Counted from the stretch's first letter, positions 35,098-43,434 are shown. The stretch: 64,000 nt of DNA from Achromobacter insuavis (GCF_902859645.1 NZ_CADIJR010000003.1:62001-126000); one strand, 5' to 3'. Made by a program: numbers and translations. The notes: generated from the letters alone by a model not told the origin.

Positions 35098-35345
35098 TTA
35101 TCCCCGCGCCGCAGCAAACCGTTCGCCGAACAGGATAGCAAACCGGTTCATGGCGGCTTTCCAGTCGAAGGTCGCCCTCACGGACTTGGCCAGCACGTTG
35201 CGTAGCGCCAACCATAGGAGCTTGATGGCGGCCTCGTCGGTGGGGAAGTGACCGCGCGTCTTTGATGATCTTTCGCAATTGCATGTTCAAGCTCTCGATG
35301 GCGTTGGTAACCGGCATGATATAGCCAGCGCCCCACCGTTCCGCG
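35098..35345 (-). pseudogene. IS256-family transposase, C-terminal part
   Basis: The minus strand reads TNAIESLNMQLRKIIK, then after a frameshift PTDEAAIKLLWLALRNVLAK and RFAILFGERFAAARG with a TAA stop at 35098. These are the classical C-terminal blocks of mutator-type transposases, including the region around the last catalytic Glu. The frameshift and loss of the upstream part make it inactive. Confidence 0.8.
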
Positions 35346-35556
35346 CCGCGCAGTTCCGGCGTATGGATGTGACCATTCGGGACACGGGGCACTGGGGAGC
35401 ACTTCGGGTGGTCAGGCCGTTCTTATACGATGAGCCGCGAGCTCGTGTTAGTAGTTGGCCGCCCCTGCGACCCGCCCAGTTGCGCTGCGAGCGCGAATCC
35501 GTAGTTGTCGTGCTGTCCCACCGGCTCCCTACATTCATTCGAATGGGAGAACGGTT

Positions 35557-36237
35557 ATGCGAATCGTAGGGTTAGATGTTTCTCGCTCCGTCGCTGAGAT
35601 TGCGTACCTGGAGGACGGCGTACTGCGTGCAGGTGGCCGTGCCGGGCTGAGACGAGATGAACTAGAACGCTTTGCCGCGAAGTTGCACAAGAGCGATCAT
35701 GTGGTGCTCGAGGCGACGGGCAACATCGCTGCCATCGTCAATGTGCTTCGCCCGCATGTGGCGCGCGTGGCGATTGCGAACCCGCTACAGGTACGGCTCA
35801 TCGCCGAGGCTCGCGTCAAGACAGACAAGATTGACGCGGCGGTGCTCGCACAACTGTACGCGAGCCATTTCCTGCCCGAAGTCTGGATGCCCGACGAGAA
35901 CACGCTGGCTCTACGCCGACAGGTCTCGCGCCGGGCACAACTCGTTCGGCAACGCACGAGGCTCAAGAACGGAGTCCATGCGGTGCTGGCTGTGCATCTG
36001 ATCGCGCGGTGTTCTGCTACGCACCTGTTTGGCGAGAAGGGACGGGTGTGGCTCGGCGCGCAGCCTCTGCCAATGGATGAGCGCTTGGGCGTCGAGCAAC
36101 GCCTGCGGGAACTGGACCGCCTTGGTGAAGATCTGCGAGAGGTGGACCGGGCCTTGGCGCAGGTCAGTATCAGTGACGAACGACTGCGCAGTCTGCTGAC
36201 CATCACCGGCGTAAACACCACGGTGGCAATCGGCCTG
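35557..36237 (+). pseudogene. IS110-family transposase, truncated after the DEDD domain
   Basis: The frame begins MRIVGLDVSRSVAEIAYLEDG and includes VVLEATGNIAAIV and EARVKTDKIDAAVLAQLYAS, the DEDD (RuvC-like) domain of IS110 transposases. Homology stops after TITGVNTTVAIGL, where the C-terminal serine-bearing Tnp domain should begin. The frame then runs on in unrelated bases to 36768. GGGAGA precedes ATG 35557. About 160 non-coding bases upstream may keep the left end, where IS110-group elements encode their bridge RNA. Confidence 0.82.
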
Positions 36238-36329
36238 AAGAACGGGCCGTCGCTGCGCAGGCTGAACGTACCTATCAACGGCTGTTCTCAAGATGGAAGG
36301 AGGCGCGCCCCAAGGGGCGCGACGCCCCA

Positions 36330-36759
36330 CTGTTATGGCCGGGGACACGGATTTCATAAAAAAATCGCGTTGGGGCTTGTCGTTTTCATCCGTCGTATAG
36401 ATCACGCGCCTGATGTCCGGCGGGAAGACGACGAACGGCGTGACGTTCTCCCAGGCCCGCTGCCAGGCCGCGACGATCGTTGGGTACTTGATCCCCCAGG
36501 GCCCATCGGCGAATGTTTGCAGCCCCTGCTCGGCCGCCACGGCCTTGCGATCCTTCCAACACGCGTAATCCAGGCTGTTGCGGATCAGATGCACAATGCA
36601 GGTCTGCACCGTCGTGCGCGGGAACAGGTCTTGAACCTCGCTGGGCGTCATCGGTCCCTTGACCAGATGGTCCAGCAACTCGGCCGGCACTTCAGGCAGC
36701 CGCCCACGGGCCGCTGCCTGAGCGGCTGCCGTGCGTTTCTTCTTCATCGGCATATCCAT
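36330..36759 (-). pseudogene. IS256-family transposase, N-terminal part with internal deletion
   Basis: It reads MPMKKKRTAAAQAA and ELLDHLVKGPMTPSEVQDL, then jumps directly to LFPRTTVQTCIVHLIRNSLDYA and WKDRKAVAA, dropping the intervening catalytic Asp region. Homology ends at RRVIYTT, close to where the C-terminal part at 35345 resumes. The reading frame itself stays open to 35911 across the IS110 remnant, but that part is not transposase. Confidence 0.75.
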
Positions 36760-36915
36760 GATCTTTAGTCCTCATGATATGCCCCGCACACAAAATCACG
36801 GATAGGCCCGGCCGTCGCCGAACGGCGGCTTCCGACCGACCCAAAGCGGAAGTTCGGATGTGCTCTAACCAACGACTGTTGTGCTTGGATTGCTGTCGTA
36901 GTGGCGGCCGCCAAT

Positions 36916-36944
36916 TTGGCAATCGTGGGCGGCGCCGCTACAAT
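36916..36944 (+). promoter_or_regulatory. mntP promoter
   Basis: TTGGCA (36916-36921) and TACAAT (36939-36944) are 17 bases apart, a good sigma-70 promoter. The riboswitch begins a few bases after the expected start point. Confidence 0.65.
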
Positions 36945-36950
36945 AGCGAT

Positions 36951-37061
36951 CCTCTTTGGGGAGTAGCCGGCTTCCAGATTGCCTGGAAGAAGCTTTCGTC
37001 AACAAGCTCGGCCCCCACGGCCGTGGCGAAGGCAACCCAGCGTAGGCGAGACCAACGAGCA
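36951..37061 (+). promoter_or_regulatory. yybP-ykoY manganese riboswitch
   Basis: The leader of mntP carries the family's conserved blocks in order: GGGGAGTAGCCGGC near 36958, a CTTCCAG...CTGGAAG stem, CGTCAACAAGCTC near 36998, a GC-rich P3-like stem, and AGGCGAGACCAACGAGC near 37044. This RNA binds Mn2+ and in Proteobacteria turns on mntP. The blocks were recognised by eye, and a covariance-model scan would settle the exact ends. Confidence 0.85.
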
Positions 37062-37131
37062 TCTTCCGACAGCCCAGGCCGGGCGCGGACGATGTTCGTC
37101 GTGTCCCACAATGCCCGGCCGACTTCTTACC

Positions 37132-37707
37132 ATGAATCCCATCTCTGTCTTCATGCTCGGCTTGGCCATGTCCACCGACGCATTTGCCGCCGCCCTCGCG
37201 CGCGGCGCCGCCATGTACAAACCCCGCCTCTTCGAGGCGCTTAAGATCGGCCTTATTTTCGGCGTGGTGGAAGCTATCACCCCTGCCGTTGGGTGGTTGC
37301 TTGGCTCTGTGGCGTCAAATCTTATTGAAGCCTACGATCACTGGTTGGCTTTCGTGCTCCTGATTGGATTAGGCGCGCATATGATCTACAAAGCGAGTCA
37401 GCCGGATGAGGGGGAAGAGGCGGCGCCGGTATCAAGCAAAGAGAAGAAAATCGCCGCGATTGCGCTTACGGGTCTGGCCACAAGCATCGATGCCATGGCG
37501 GTGGGTGTAGGACTTGCGTTCATTGACGTCAACATTATCGCGGTTTCGCTCGTCATCGGCTTCTGTACGTTTGTCATGGTCACCGTCGGTGTCATGGCTG
37601 GCCGGGCGCTAGGCTCGCTCATAGGTAAACGCGCCGAGCTGGTGGGGGGGCTCGTGCTGATCATGGTAGGCGCCACGATTCTCTACGAGCACCTCACTGC
37701 TACCTAA
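37132..37707 (+). CDS. mntP: Manganese efflux pump MntP
   Basis: This 191-residue inner-membrane protein has six helices. The two repeat motifs GLAMSTDAFAAALARGA and GLATSIDAMAVGVGLAF carry the conserved Asp residues of the MntP (DUF204) family. It exports Mn2+ and protects against its excess. The riboswitch and promoter upstream explain the control. It is intact although flanked by transposon and repeat debris, and its base composition is not obviously different. Confidence 0.95.
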   Translation: MNPISVFMLGLAMSTDAFAAALARGAAMYKPRLFEALKIGLIFGVVEAITPAVGWLLGSVASNLIEAYDHWLAFVLLIGLGAHMIYKASQPDEGEEAAPVSSKEKKIAAIALTGLATSIDAMAVGVGLAFIDVNIIAVSLVIGFCTFVMVTVGVMAGRALGSLIGKRAELVGGLVLIMVGATILYEHLTAT

Positions 37708-37900
37708 CAGCGCGGCGCAAGGGATAAATTACATTCTTATCTACGACTGGGGTTTGAATTCCTGGTTGAACCAGGTTTCGAACGTGTGGCTGCTCCGCAT
37801 AATCGAAGGTTTGTTCTTCGAGGTCGGCGAGGCAAACGATCTGCGCGTGCGGAGCAAGCATTTCAACGCATTGCCGGGTTTCGATTCGGTTTCGATCCAT
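37700..37900 (-). CDS. Unrecognised short protein-like frame
   Basis: This is a 66-codon minus-strand frame, open for a further 23 codons upstream. Its composition looks protein-like (NRIETRQCVEMLAPHAQIVCLADLEEQTFDY). I do not recognise the family. No ribosome site is clear, and its end overlaps the mntP stop. It may be the tail of a broken gene brought in with the neighbouring repeat. Confidence 0.25.
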   Translation of the reverse strand: MDRNRIETRQCVEMLAPHAQIVCLADLEEQTFDYAEQPHVRNLVQPGIQTPVVDKNVIYPLRRAVR

Positions 37901-38162
37901 GTCGACGCGGCAGTTGAATTCGCGCTCGGAGAGCGCTTCCGGTAGTTCCTCTTCTAAAGTGCACCCGGTTTAACCTCGGACGTCCCTCGGCTGGATTTCA
38001 GCTTATGGCCGAAAACGGACCCCATCGTCGGCGGCTTCCGACCTTGGCTTACAGCCGGATATGACGTCCGGAAGACCGATTTCGAGTGTCAAGTTCTGGA
38101 TGACGCGCCGCTCAGCCTCGCATGCAGCCGGTGGCTGCTGCTATTGATACGATGCGGCCGAC

Positions 38163-38590
38163 TTAGGGCACGGGTGTGGCCACCAGCTTGTCGCTTGGAA
38201 TGGGCACCAGGAAATCCCCGCATTCGTCGACAGGCGCGGTAAACCAATCGCGGTAAGCGCCCTCAGGCAGGATGACAACCATGCGCTTTTCTTTGCCGGG
38301 CTGGTGGTATTCACGGAAAAGCGGGTCCTTGCCCGCTTTGATGGTCAGCTTGGTGTAGCTTTCCTGTCATTGCCCGGCGGGATCGCGGTACCGGTGCGAC
38401 AAACGTGCAATGCCGATGGGTGTGCCGTCCGGGTGAAGCGGGTCGCGGCGGCCGTGCCTAAGCGCCAGTCAGGCTCGAAGATGGCATCGGCCGGAATGAT
38501 GCAGTGTTGCGCGCTTCTCCAGGCATTACCCAAGGTGAACGACTTCGGGGCTGTCTCGCTGTGGGCGTTGAAGGTGGAAATTCAGAGACA
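38163..38590 (-). pseudogene. SRAP (YedK/HMCES-type) fragment, copy 2
   Basis: This copy keeps more of the gene: FNAHSETAPKSFTLGNAWRSAQHC and IIPADAIFEPDWR precede the DGTPIGIA segment. A four-base deletion near 38433 shifts the frame, and a Trp codon is changed to TGA at 38367-38369. The extreme C-terminus that copy 1 lost to a stop is intact here (LPEGAYRDWFTAPVDE). The two copies decayed independently. The N-terminal catalytic Cys region is missing from both. Confidence 0.8.
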
Positions 38591-39054
38591 CGCTGTCGGA
38601 GACCAGCGTGTTGCCGTCCCACCTGGCGCTATTATTCACGGCGTTGACCCTGCTTGCCTCTCGTGCGGAGGACATTGACTTGTCGGGGCGGGTCATCGAA
38701 TCTCTCTCGGGGATTCCTGCATTCGATCCAGTTGCGCGAGCTCACGCATATCTTTCGGGCCGGACGTTCGGTGACGCGCCGCCGGGGGATGGGCAGGTTC
38801 GTAGGGACTCTGTGCCTATCGGGGGGAATCGTCAGGTCGCTCCAATCAGCGCCAGCGCCGTAGTCCGAACGAACTGTGGTTGTCGTGCCCTCCGATCCGC
38901 AGGATGCCGAAGGACGCTTCGCCCAGTAGGCGGGATACGCCTGGTCAGCCGGGTTCTTGCCGGCCAGCAAGGCCGCATTATTCGACCCCAAACGCGACTG
39001 ATGCTCGCGGCTAGCGTACCCCGCAAACTTCGAAATCGTCTTGACGGGCCGCGT

Positions 39055-39150
39055 TCAGGCACTGCGCTGGCGGTTTTGGTTCAGGCCCGCGGCCTTGAAC
39101 GCCTCGAATAGCGTCGCTCCGTGGGGGGGAGCGCCACGTCGGTGCGCCGC
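39055..39150 (-). pseudogene. Duplicated 3' tail of the pcaQ-like LysR gene
   Basis: It matches the end of the gene at 17834-17930. The G-run has seven bases instead of eight, so the frame reads TDVALPPTERRYSRR rather than the LysR ending. It has no start and no upstream domain. Confidence 0.8.
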
Positions 39151-39395
39151 ACCATGCCCAGCGCTCGTTCGAACGTCTCGGCGACACCGCGGAGACCGGA
39201 TCGGTGGTCAGGGAGTTGATGGTGGCCTTGGCGCCCTCGCGCGGCCCAAGTCGAGCTTGGCGTCGTCCGCATCCACGGCTACAACGCTCAGGCTTATCGC
39301 CTTGGCGTACTGCACAGCCATCCAGTCGACTCCGCCGATGCAGGAGATGACAATCCGACTGCCGGACGGGGGGCGCCATTGACGCCAGCGCAAAG
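39151..39395 (-). pseudogene. Zinc-type alcohol dehydrogenase fragment
   Basis: The minus strand encodes pieces of the cofactor domain of a medium-chain dehydrogenase: VISCIGGVDWMAVQYAKAISL, VVAVDADDAKLDL, then in another frame GAKATINSLTTDPV and FERALGMVRR. Frameshifts are present and both ends are missing. It abuts the duplicated LysR tail. Confidence 0.7.
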
Positions 39396-39790
39396 CACCG
39401 GCGCCAATCGAAAAAATTCTACTTCTGCCTGCATCGCGTTTCTAGAGGGGTAATTAATCGACACCGCCTTGGACATGAGGGTATTCCTGATCCAGCCTGA
39501 CCTCATTGAGCAGGTGCCGACGGACGGCCGGGATCACCGCTCAACGGGGGAAGGCTTGTCGGCGTCATCCCACCCCTCTGACGGATTGAAGAAGTCGCCA
39601 GGCGAAATTTTTAGGAGACGAAACTTTTCATTTGCCGCAGGAGAGCGCCGGAGGGGCTCGTCTACACAGCCAATTGCCTCCATCAATAATAGTCACTTCA
39701 GGAGATCAGGCGGACGGAAGCGCTCATATAAGGATTGAAGTGAGAGGCGCGAACAGGAATCTAGAGACACAAAAATGTGTACTCGGGCCA

Positions 39791-39835
39791 CTCATTTGTG
39801 CTCATCGCACGGACAGTGCCATGAGCTCAAATGAG
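39791..39835. promoter_or_regulatory. Large palindrome upstream of a sigma-54 promoter
   Basis: CTCATTTGTGCTCAT (39791-39805) is mirrored by ATGAGCTCAAATGAG (39821-39835) with one mismatch. GCAC and GTGC inside extend the symmetry, leaving a five-base loop. It lies just upstream of the sigma-54 element at 39858-39872, the place for an enhancer-protein binding site. The rest of 39396-40060 holds no gene that I recognise. Confidence 0.65.
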
Positions 39836-39857
39836 CAAGAGTTGCGGTCGGGGACGC

Positions 39858-39872
39858 TGGCCCGAATTTTGC
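39858..39872 (+). promoter_or_regulatory. Putative sigma-54 promoter of the acyl-CoA dehydrogenase gene
   Basis: TGGCCCGAATTTTGC followed by A matches TGGCACG-N4-TTGCA with one change, with the GG and GC 12 bases apart. It points to the gene starting at 40061. Confidence 0.65.
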
Positions 39873-40060
39873 ATCCATTGATTGCTGTAATACTCCCGCG
39901 TCAGCGTCGGACGAGCCGGTAGATTGAGTAACGCCAGAGACCCCAGAAGAAACTGATACAAGGCAACTTGGTCAATTCCTATCTTCACACCTGTACAGAC
40001 TCCTCGCGCATGAGGCACTCGACTGTCAGAGGTGCAATTGAATATCTCGGAGGCAAGCAG

Positions 40061-41203
40061 ATGGACTTTAATCAAACTGAAGAACAGATCATGTTGCGTT
40101 CGGCGATCGAACGGCTTGTGCATTCAATGTGCACGCCCGAAAAAGTTAGGCAGTGGGACCGCGACGGTTCGTATCCGGAGGAAGTCTATGCGGCTATGGT
40201 CGACGCCGGTTTTGTCTCCATGGTAGTCCCGGCCGAGTACGGCGGGATGGGCAGTCCGATGTCTGATTGCATCATCCTCTACGAAGAGGTCGCCAAGCCC
40301 AGCGTGGACTTCGCGACGCGCATTGCGCTACAGGCCTGGGGCTGCTCGATTCTGGCGGATGTGGCGCCAGAGGAGTTGAAGCGCGAATTCCTGCCGCGCG
40401 TGGCGCAAGGCGAGGCCAAGCTATCGTTCAGCCTCACTGAGCCCAGTTCCGGGTCGGATGCGGCGTCGCTGACCACGAGCGCGCGGCGCGACGGCGATGA
40501 TTGGCTGATCAACGGCCAGAAGGTGTTCTCCAGCGGCGCGGATGCGCCCGACAACCACATCGTGCTGGCCGTCAGGACCGCGAAGAGCGACAAGCGGCAC
40601 GATGGCATTTCCCTGTTCCTGGTGCCCAATGATCTCAAGGGCATCACCATCCGGCGTCTGGACGTCATCGGCCGCCGCGTGTTGGGCCTGTCGGAAATCT
40701 ACTTCGACGACGTGCGCGTGCCCTCGCGCTATCTGCTGGGAGAGGAAGGCAAAGGCTGGGGATATATCGGACGCCATCTGGAACGCGAGCGCATCACGCT
40801 CGCGGCGAACTATCTGGGCTGCGCCAGCAGCGCCTTGAACGACGCCACGATCTACGCCCAGGAAAGAAAGCAGTTCGGGCGCCCCATCGGCCAGTTCCAG
40901 GCCATCGCGCACATGCTGGCCGACATGGCGACCGAGGTGGAATGCGGCCGCTGGCTGACCGCGATGGCCGCCTGGCGCTATGACAATGGCTTGTCGTGCC
41001 GCAAGGAAGCCAGCATGGCCAAGCTCTACGTTTCAGAGATGCTTCAGCGGGTCACCGCCTCGGGGATGCAGATCCTGGGCGGACACGCCTACACCACGGA
41101 TCACGCGATGCAACGGCATTGGCGCGATGCCCGCAACGCGACCGTCGGAGGCGGCACCTCGCAGATTCAGCGCGAATTGATCGCGCGGGAATTGGGACTG
41201 TAA
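40061..41203 (+). CDS. Acyl-CoA dehydrogenase
   Basis: This is a 380-residue FAD-dependent acyl-CoA dehydrogenase that introduces an alpha-beta double bond into an acyl-CoA. Signatures are LSFSLTEPSSGSDAASL, the C-terminal domain ERKQFGRPIGQFQAIAHMLADM and ILGGHAYTTDHAMQRHWRDAR. The usual catalytic Glu position reads VGGGTSQIQ, so the base must be at the alternative site, as in several branched-chain enzymes. GGAGG precedes ATG 40061. It is transcribed alone, toward the long minus operon that ends at 41263. The substrate is unknown. Confidence 0.9.
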   Translation: MDFNQTEEQIMLRSAIERLVHSMCTPEKVRQWDRDGSYPEEVYAAMVDAGFVSMVVPAEYGGMGSPMSDCIILYEEVAKPSVDFATRIALQAWGCSILADVAPEELKREFLPRVAQGEAKLSFSLTEPSSGSDAASLTTSARRDGDDWLINGQKVFSSGADAPDNHIVLAVRTAKSDKRHDGISLFLVPNDLKGITIRRLDVIGRRVLGLSEIYFDDVRVPSRYLLGEEGKGWGYIGRHLERERITLAANYLGCASSALNDATIYAQERKQFGRPIGQFQAIAHMLADMATEVECGRWLTAMAAWRYDNGLSCRKEASMAKLYVSEMLQRVTASGMQILGGHAYTTDHAMQRHWRDARNATVGGGTSQIQRELIARELGL

Positions 41204-41262
41204 GCGCTTGACGGCAGGGCGGCCCGGTAGCGGGCCGCCCAGTGGGACGATGCCGCAGCCGC

Positions 41263-42243
41263 CTAGTCGGCGGTGATGCCTACCTTCTTGATGATGGCGC
41301 CCCAACGTTGCGTTTCATCGCGGATCACCCGGGTCGTTTCTTCCGGCGAGCTGCCCACGGCCTCCATGCCGCGCACGCGCATGGCTTCGCGGAACTTCTC
41401 GCTCCTGCCTATATCCATCAGCGCCTTGCTCAGGCGGTCCGTCACCTCCGCCGGCACATTGGCCGGGGCGAGGATGGCGTACCAGCCGAACACGTTGAAG
41501 TCCTTCACGCCCGATTCCTCGACCGTGGGCACGTCGGGCATCAAGGCGCTGCGCGCGTTGTCGGCCACAGCGATGGGGCGGACCTTGCCCGACTGGATAA
41601 GCGGCAGCGCGCCGCCCACCGTCGCGAATGTCGCGTCTATGCGGCCGCCCAGCAGTTCGGTAAACGCCAGGGACTCGCCCTTGTACGGGATGTGCATGAT
41701 GGGCATGCCGGTGCGGTCCTTCAGCATTTCCATCGTCAAATGCGCGGTCGAGGCATTCCCCGCGGATCCATAGTTGAGCGCGCTGGGATTCTTCTTCGCC
41801 CGGTCGACGAGGTCTGCGACGGTGTTGATCGGCTGATCGGGGTTCGTCACCAGCACCAGCGAGAACTTTGCGATTAGGGAGATCGGCGTGAAGTCCTTGA
41901 GCGTGTTATAGGGCAGGTTCGGGTACAGAGTGGTGTTGACGCTGGCCAGGCCTTGGCTGGCCAGCGCCAGGGTGTAGCCGTCGGGGCGCGACTTGGCGAC
42001 GAAGTCCGTGCCTATGATGCCGCCCGCGCCGGTGCGGTTTTCGACGATGACGGATTGGCCCAGACGTTCCGACAGATCCTGGGCCAACGTGCGGGCCAGG
42101 ATGTCGGAAAGACCGCCGGCGGCGTAGGGGGTGATCAGGCGTATGGGCTTGTCCGGATAGCTGCCGGCCGCCGCTTGCCCTTGCAGCGCCACGCTGGCCA
42201 GCAGGGCCGCCGCAGCCAGTAGCGGTTTTCTGAAAACGGTCAT
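41263..42243 (-). CDS. Bug/TctC-type periplasmic receptor
   Basis: This 326-residue protein has a signal peptide (LLAAAALLASVALQGQAAA). The Bug signatures are PIRLITPYAAGGLSDILARTLAQ, VIVENRTGAGGIIGTDFVA and HIPYKGESLAFTELLGGRIDATFA. GGAG precedes ATG 42243. It is the last gene of the minus operon that begins with the CoA-transferase at 49349, so it probably imports that pathway's acid substrate. A 10-bp palindrome (TACATATGTA) lies 36 bases upstream. Confidence 0.88.
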   Translation of the reverse strand: MTVFRKPLLAAAALLASVALQGQAAAGSYPDKPIRLITPYAAGGLSDILARTLAQDLSERLGQSVIVENRTGAGGIIGTDFVAKSRPDGYTLALASQGLASVNTTLYPNLPYNTLKDFTPISLIAKFSLVLVTNPDQPINTVADLVDRAKKNPSALNYGSAGNASTAHLTMEMLKDRTGMPIMHIPYKGESLAFTELLGGRIDATFATVGGALPLIQSGKVRPIAVADNARSALMPDVPTVEESGVKDFNVFGWYAILAPANVPAEVTDRLSKALMDIGRSEKFREAMRVRGMEAVGSSPEETTRVIRDETQRWGAIIKKVGITAD

Positions 42244-42278
42244 TCTTATCTCCAATTCCGCTTTTCGCCAGCGGAGAA

Positions 42279-42288
42279 TACATATGTA
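42279..42288. promoter_or_regulatory. Short perfect palindrome before the Bug gene
   Basis: TACATATGTA sits in a locally AT-rich stretch 36 bases before ATG 42243, in the 231-base gap between two Bug genes. It may be an operator or part of an internal promoter. No further support is visible. Confidence 0.3.
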
Positions 42289-42474
42289 GTTATTGTTCAG
42301 CCTGCCTCTGCGGGCGGGCCGGCAACATGAACGCAGGGCGCGTCGGGGGTAACCACGCAACATCCGTGCCAGGGGCTGGCGCCGCCTGCCTGCCCGCCTG
42401 GAGACTGTCCGCATGCGCGTTGGTGTTCATGGTCCGATCAGCAGTGTATGGGCGGCGCACAGCAGTTGCTCCGT

Positions 42475-43434
42475 CTACTTCCTGCCGAGCCCGTGTTTTT
42501 TGACGACTTGCAGCGACAGCGCAAGCTGCTCCTTCACATAGGCGGAGAATTCGTCGGGGCCAGACGTCGAGATCGAAATGTGGTGAACGGCAAGCGCGCG
42601 CGCCACGTCCGGTTGGGCGAGAACCCCATTGATCTCCGCGCTCAGCTTCCTGCGCAGTTCCGGCTGCATTCCGGAAGGACCGAAGAACCCGCCCCACGGC
42701 ACCAACGGCATGTTGGAGTAGCCGGCATCGGTCATCGTGGGCACTTCGGGAAACTGCTCCAGGCGTGTCCGGGTGGTGGTCATGAGCGGGCGCACCTTCT
42801 CTTCCTTGATGAAGCCCATGGTCGTGGTGGGCGTGGCGAACATGACGTCGATCCTGCCCCCCACCAGATCCACCACGGCAGGCGGTTCGCTGTTGTAAGG
42901 GATGTGATGCAGCTCCAGGCCGGCCATGCCCATCAGCTGCGCCATCGCCACGATGGAGGACGAACTGCCAGACGCATAGGTCAGCTTCTTGGGGTTGGCC
43001 CGGGCGTATTCCACGAACCCGCGGGCGGTCGTAAATGGCAGGCCGGTGTTCACGACCAGTAGGAAGGGGAACTCGCCGGCCCGGCTGATGGGAGACAGCT
43101 CGGTCAGCGGGTCGTAGATCGGTTTGGCATTGAAAGAATTTATGCCGGTGATGGCGGTGTTGGTCGAGAACAGCAGCACGTCGCCCGAGGGTTCCGCCTT
43201 CATGACCTCCTTGACCGCGATGTATCCTTCGGCGCCGGGCTTGTTGTCTATGACCACCGCGCGGGACAGGGACCGGCTCAGGTTTTCTCCGATGATGCGT
43301 GCCGCGGTGTCGGTGGCCGAACCCGACTGGAAAGGGACCACGATTCTCAGGGGCCTGTCGGCCGCCAGGGTGCGCCCGGCCAGGAGGGGCGCGGCCAGCA
43401 TGGCGCCCAGAAGGTATCTTCTGCGAGCGTTCAC
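42475..43434 (-). CDS. Bug/TctC-type periplasmic receptor
   Basis: This is a 319-residue receptor. GTG 43434 overlaps the MaoC stop and is preceded by GGAG, so it is chosen over longer frames. The signal is YLLGAMLAAPLLAGRTLA. Bug signatures are RIVVPFQSGSATDTAARIIGE, VVIDNKPGAEGYIAVKEV and HHIPYNSEPPAVVDLVGGRIDVMFA. GSATDT replaces the more common GGxxD at the ligand lip, so its ligand may differ from that of its neighbour. It is co-transcribed with MaoC and the thiolase-like gene. Confidence 0.87.
   Translation of the reverse strand: MNARRRYLLGAMLAAPLLAGRTLAADRPLRIVVPFQSGSATDTAARIIGENLSRSLSRAVVIDNKPGAEGYIAVKEVMKAEPSGDVLLFSTNTAITGINSFNAKPIYDPLTELSPISRAGEFPFLLVVNTGLPFTTARGFVEYARANPKKLTYASGSSSSIVAMAQLMGMAGLELHHIPYNSEPPAVVDLVGGRIDVMFATPTTTMGFIKEEKVRPLMTTTRTRLEQFPEVPTMTDAGYSNMPLVPWGGFFGPSGMQPELRRKLSAEINGVLAQPDVARALAVHHISISTSGPDEFSAYVKEQLALSLQVVKKHGLGRK

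Larger units (their letters stand above)
35054..36810 (-). mobile_element. IS256-family element, interrupted and internally deleted
   Basis: The transposase halves lie at 35098-35345 and about 36390-36759 on the minus strand. Related terminal sequences are present on both sides: GGGAGCCTGTCCGTATTTCTGTG-like at 35054-35077, and the reverse type near 36787-36810 (ACAAAATCACGGATAGGCCC). An IS110-family remnant sits between the halves. The N-terminal half also has an internal deletion, so the element cannot move on its own. Confidence 0.7.
38006..39150. repeat. Segmental duplication, copy 2
   Basis: This is the second copy of 17236-17930 with about 450 extra bases (near 38445-38895). Outside that stretch the two copies match closely. 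The extra bases continue the SRAP-like frame upstream, so copy 1 lost DNA there. The right end is the 3' tail of the LysR gene, joined to an alcohol-dehydrogenase fragment at a GGTGCGCCGC junction. The rest of the extra stretch (38600-38890) is unidentified. Confidence 0.85.

Noticed and set aside
35911-36759. 282-codon intact-looking frame over the IS256 N-terminal part
   Set aside because: Only the first half is transposase; the rest is antisense reading of the IS110 remnant.
36774-37244. 156-codon frame covering the mntP leader
   Set aside because: The bases are explained by the promoter and riboswitch; the predicted protein has no known similarity.
38608-39111. 167-codon plus-strand frame within repeat copy 2
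   Set aside because: It runs antisense across the duplicated decayed block and into the LysR tail; not a gene.
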